Shown: piece by piece, positions 5,640 through 7,618 of the stretch
How the letters are laid out: every line of letters begins with the position of its first letter
Numbering within the stretch: the stretch's first letter is position 1
Origin: Actinomycetota bacterium
GTDB taxonomy: Bacteria; Actinomycetota; Geothermincolia; Fen-727; Anoxymicrobiaceae
Assembly: GCA_018894655.1 (NCBI GenBank)
Contig: JAHIPE010000228.1
Location: 1 to 7,618, forward strand
Direction: 5' to 3'
DNA length: 7,618 bases
The notes under the pieces: model-generated
The model's database searches: none
What the model was told of the DNA's origin: nothing
What the model saw: only the letters and a program-made list of their open reading frames with translations
Program-made: the position numbers and the translations under genes

Positions 5640-6809
5640 TACTCCACAGCAGACGAGATTATCCACCTGGATAATGCCGCTACGTCGTGGCCCAAGCCCG
5701 GTGAAGTATGTAAGGCCATGATCGGCTTCCAGGTGGGAGTCGGAGCGAGCCCCGGGCGCTCCGGTCACCGGCTATCCATAGAAGCCGGTCGTATATTGTA
5801 CCGGGCACGGGAAGTAATAGCGGCCCTCTTTAACCTGGATGACCCCCTGCGGGTTATCTTCACCTCCAACGCCACGGACGCGCTTAACATCTCCCTGAGG
5901 GGCCTGTTAACAGCGGGCGACCATGTAATAACCAGCAGCATGGAACATAACTCGATCATGAGACCCCTGAGAGATCTCGAGAAAAGCGGGGTGGGCATAA
6001 CGATCGTTCCCTGCGACAACAAAGGGTTCCTCGATGTTCGTGATGTTGAGAGCGCAATCAAGAAAGAAACCAGGATGATCGTGGTCAACCATGGATCCAA
6101 CGTCACCGGCACTCTTGTGCCCCTGGCCGAGATTGGAGGTCTTGCGGGGGAGCACGGCCTTCTCTTTCTCGTGGACGCGGCACAGACAGGCGGTTCATGC
6201 CCCATAGACTTGCAGGCGGACCGCATCGACATCCTTGCCTTCACCGGACACAAGAGCATGATGGGGCCCCAGGGAACCGGGGGGTTGGCCATAGGTGAAC
6301 GCGTGACCCTGGATGAGTTCATTCCAATCAAGACAGGTGGAACCGGAAGCAGGTCGGAGTCGGAGGTGCATCCCGACTTTCTGCCCGATAAACTCGAATG
6401 CGGCACGCCGAACACCATTGGTATCTCCGGGTTAAGCGAAGGGGTCGGTTTCGTACTACGGGAGGGGGTCGAGAAGATAAGGCGACATGAGATGTCGTTG
6501 ACTGAGAGGCTTCTTGAGGGGCTTCGGTCCTTATCGGGCATAACGCTGTACGGGCCAAGGGATACCGCCAGCCGCGTCGCCGCGGTTTCTTTTAATGTTG
6601 ATAACGTTATGCCGAGTGAGGTAGGGTTCACGCTTGACGAAGTGTACGGCATCATGTGCAGGGTCGGCCTTCACTGTGCCCCCTCAGCACACCGGACCAT
6701 CGGGACTTTCTCGGAGGGTACCGTCAGGCTGAGTATTGGATATTTCAACACGGAAGAAGATATCGAACGGACCATCGAGGCGGTCAATGATATCGCGAAG
6801 GAAGCGTGA
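5628..6809 (+). CDS. PLP-dependent cysteine desulfurase family protein (EF2568-like class V aminotransferase)
   Basis: This 393-residue cytoplasmic enzyme is of the class V aminotransferase/NifS-CsdB family, most like the subgroup named after Enterococcus EF2568. It would release sulfur or selenium from (seleno)cysteine as a persulfide or perselenide. Visible motifs are HLDNAATSWPKP (residues 13-24), SPGRSGH (41-47), NATDALN (81-87), SSMEHNS with H106 stacking on PLP (103-109), VDAAQTGG with D183 and Q186 (182-189), AFTGHKS with Schiff-base lysine K209 (204-210), GGTGS (237-241), and GLHCAPSAH with catalytic C350 (347-355). Length is full for the family. The ATG at 5628 is the only usable start, because a TAG lies in frame at 5610; its strong SD is unusually distant (17 bases). 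The subgroup is known beside selenium-metabolism genes, and the overlapping downstream gene encodes a putative Se/S carrier. Whether selenium or sulfur is the real cargo cannot be read from the sequence. Confidence 0.93.
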   Translation: MEPPYSTADEIIHLDNAATSWPKPGEVCKAMIGFQVGVGASPGRSGHRLSIEAGRILYRAREVIAALFNLDDPLRVIFTSNATDALNISLRGLLTAGDHVITSSMEHNSIMRPLRDLEKSGVGITIVPCDNKGFLDVRDVESAIKKETRMIVVNHGSNVTGTLVPLAEIGGLAGEHGLLFLVDAAQTGGSCPIDLQADRIDILAFTGHKSMMGPQGTGGLAIGERVTLDEFIPIKTGGTGSRSESEVHPDFLPDKLECGTPNTIGISGLSEGVGFVLREGVEKIRRHEMSLTERLLEGLRSLSGITLYGPRDTASRVAAVSFNVDNVMPSEVGFTLDEVYGIMCRVGLHCAPSAHRTIGTFSEGTVRLSIGYFNTEEDIERTIEAVNDIAKEA

Positions 6810-7044
6810 TCAAGAACGGAAAGCCGACAAGTGCGTGGTTCTGTTCCATTCGACCAGCGAGGCAATAAGGGCGGAAAGCGTCACCAAGAAGGCCGGCATC
6901 CAGGTCAAGCTGAGGCTCATTCCCCGCCACCTCAGCTCGGATTGCGGAATCTGTCTCACCTTCATCCCTTCAGACAGGGCAAAGGTTGAAGAGGCACTGA
7001 GTGAAAACAACGTCGATTACGACAGGATCAAACGTCTCGAATAA
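6787..7044 (+). CDS. DUF3343 putative Se/S carrier-like protein
   Basis: This 85-residue cytoplasmic protein carries the DUF3343 pattern: CVVLFHSTSEAIRAES (residues 16-31), a central AGIQVKLRLIPRHLSSDCGICLTF (36-59), and a final helix VEEALSENNVDYDRIKRLE. Cys 53 and Cys 56 (DCGIC) occupy the place where the family keeps a Cys thought to carry sulfur or selenium; the second Cys is an addition I do not recall as usual. The ATG at 6787 is preceded by GAGG 6 bases upstream and overlaps the desulfurase gene by 23 bases. No other ATG, GTG or TTG lies between it and the conserved CVVLF, and the ATG at 6736 has poorer support. Tight overlap with the desulfurase indicates coupled translation and a donor-acceptor pair. 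The function is from family annotation (putative) and neighbourhood only. Confidence 0.85.
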   Translation: MISRRKRDQERKADKCVVLFHSTSEAIRAESVTKKAGIQVKLRLIPRHLSSDCGICLTFIPSDRAKVEEALSENNVDYDRIKRLE

Positions 7045-7101
7045 CCGGGTGCGAGGCGCTCTCCTTGGGCTAGAGATGGCAGCAGGTTCAGCACTCAAAA
7101 G

Positions 7102-7290
7102 GTGAAGTGGCTCGGCATCCTGCTGATAGTCGCCGCGATCTCCTGTGCCTCCTTCGGAGGCCTTATCATTGACAGGGGATACGGCCCGCAGTGGGTCGGT
7201 ATCGCCTTGATCTCTGTTTCGTTGGCGATCGCGGGATTCGCTTACTTCCAAAGAGTCGCCCGGGAAAAGGGTCCGCGGGCACCGCGCTAG
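7102..7290 (+). CDS. Small two-helix membrane protein, unrecognised
   Basis: This 62-residue protein reads MKWLGILLIVAAISCASFGG for its first helix (about 4-22). A short polar turn RGYGPQ follows, then a second helix WVGIALISVSLAIAGFAYF (31-49) and a basic tail REKGPRAPR that should lie in the cytoplasm. The start is GTG at 7102-7104 with only a weak upstream AAAAGG. A nine-codon frame from ATG 7076 ends with TGA at 7103-7105, overlapping this GTG, so coupled initiation is possible. It lies 57 bases after the DUF3343 stop and in the same phase, and is probably in the same transcript. The family is unknown; the alternating hydrophobic pattern supports a real gene more than its initiation signals do. 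Confidence 0.55.
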   Translation: MKWLGILLIVAAISCASFGGLIIDRGYGPQWVGIALISVSLAIAGFAYFQRVAREKGPRAPR

Positions 7291-7297
7291 GCCGCGG

Positions 7298-7316
7298 CCG
7301 GGCCGTAGGGCCCCGG
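7298..7316 (+). terminator. GC-rich hairpin, weak terminator candidate
   Basis: CCGG (7298-7301) pairs with CCGG (7313-7316), and GCC (7302-7304) with GGC (7309-7311). One base is bulged (7312) and the loop is GTAG. It lies 8 bases after the stop of the small membrane protein gene, where a terminator would be expected. No T-run follows, so intrinsic termination is doubtful. The neighbouring GGCCGCGGCC palindrome offers competing folds. Confidence 0.25.
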
Positions 7317-7366
7317 AAGGCGCATGATATGCTTTCATAACGGTAGCCGGACGAGGAGGGTGCGGT

Positions 7367-7618
7367 ATGGTAGCCATACGGGGCGGAGAGGACGCGAAGG
7401 CAACAGGGGGATCCGGCAGGAAACAGAACCTCATCCTGCGGCGTTACTGGGAGATACTGAACCTCTACCCGAAGATATCCGACGAGAAGCTCGCGGATAG
7501 GATTGAGAGCTTCACGCTCAACGCGACGCCGGAGCAGCTTTTCGAGATGCAGAAGCTCGTTATCGGGTACGGGGCCGACTACATGGCCAAGGACCCGCGC
7601 TGGAGGAAGATCCTTGAG
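7367..7618 (+). CDS. Hypothetical cytoplasmic protein (3' end beyond window)
   Basis: An open frame of 84 codons runs off the right edge with no stop. The ATG at 7367 has a strong GAGGAGGG site (7353-7360) with a 6-base spacer, so the start is well supported. The product begins with a flexible Gly/Lys-rich stretch (residues 1-20). It continues as an apparently alpha-helical, charged domain: LILRRYWEILNLYPKISDEK (22-41), then TLNATPEQLFEMQKLVIGYG (51-70), then a MAKDPRWRKILE tail at the window edge. No signal peptide, membrane segment or metal motif is visible. I do not recognise the family. A separate transcription unit is suggested by the gap and the strong ribosome site. Confidence 0.75.
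   Translation, partial: MVAIRGGEDAKATGGSGRKQNLILRRYWEILNLYPKISDEKLADRIESFTLNATPEQLFEMQKLVIGYGADYMAKDPRWRKILE

Noticed and set aside
5765..6655. A 296-codon minus-strand frame
   Set aside because: It is antisense to the desulfurase gene, whose catalytic motifs are intact; Ser/Arg/Pro-rich composition marks it as a shadow.

Overview
The window is GC-rich (about 60% by eye) with dense, tightly packed genes, good Shine-Dalgarno sites and some GTG/TTG starts. The gene content (a three-gene flavin/iron-sulfur dehydrogenase set, a selenium-linked cysteine desulfurase family member, a putative Se/S carrier) suggests an anaerobic or facultative high-GC bacterium. An uncultivated actinobacterial or deltaproteobacterial-type lineage would fit, but no rRNA or other marker gene is present, so the placement is weak inference.

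Layout. Positions 1-3141 (minus strand) hold a compact operon read from right to left: a GlpA-like FAD protein with a C-terminal [2Fe-2S] domain, an FAD/NAD(P)-dependent oxidoreductase, and a DUF1667 cysteine-motif protein cut by the window edge. The first stop codon abuts the next start (TAGATG) and the second junction overlaps by 11 bases. Positions 3142-3398 are a gap containing the apparent 5' relic of a plus-strand secreted protein (signal peptide plus a short stretch resembling the start of YCF48/BNR propeller proteins) and a short REP-like hairpin. Positions 3399-5204 (minus) encode a 601-residue polytopic GT-C-like membrane protein. Upstream of it on the same strand, 5251-5481 encodes a small two-helix membrane protein whose frame is interrupted by one in-frame TGA.

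Positions 5482-5627 form a divergent control region. To its right, on the plus strand, lie a PLP-dependent cysteine desulfurase family protein (5628-6809), an overlapping DUF3343 putative Se/S carrier (6787-7044), a 62-residue two-helix membrane protein (7102-7290), and an unrecognised gene that runs off the right edge (from 7367).

Most interesting point. The TGA-interrupted small membrane protein sits next to a cysteine desulfurase/DUF3343 pair of the kind known near selenium genes. Between the TGA and the rest of its frame lies a stem-loop whose geometry fits the bacterial SECIS pattern: a 7+3 bp stem and a 5-nt loop beginning with G, 26 nt after the TGA. It is either an undescribed small membrane selenoprotein or a gene with a simple nonsense mutation or base error; the window alone cannot decide. 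A second item is the leader of the desulfurase gene, whose AGGAGGT can pair with either of two flanking complementary arms.
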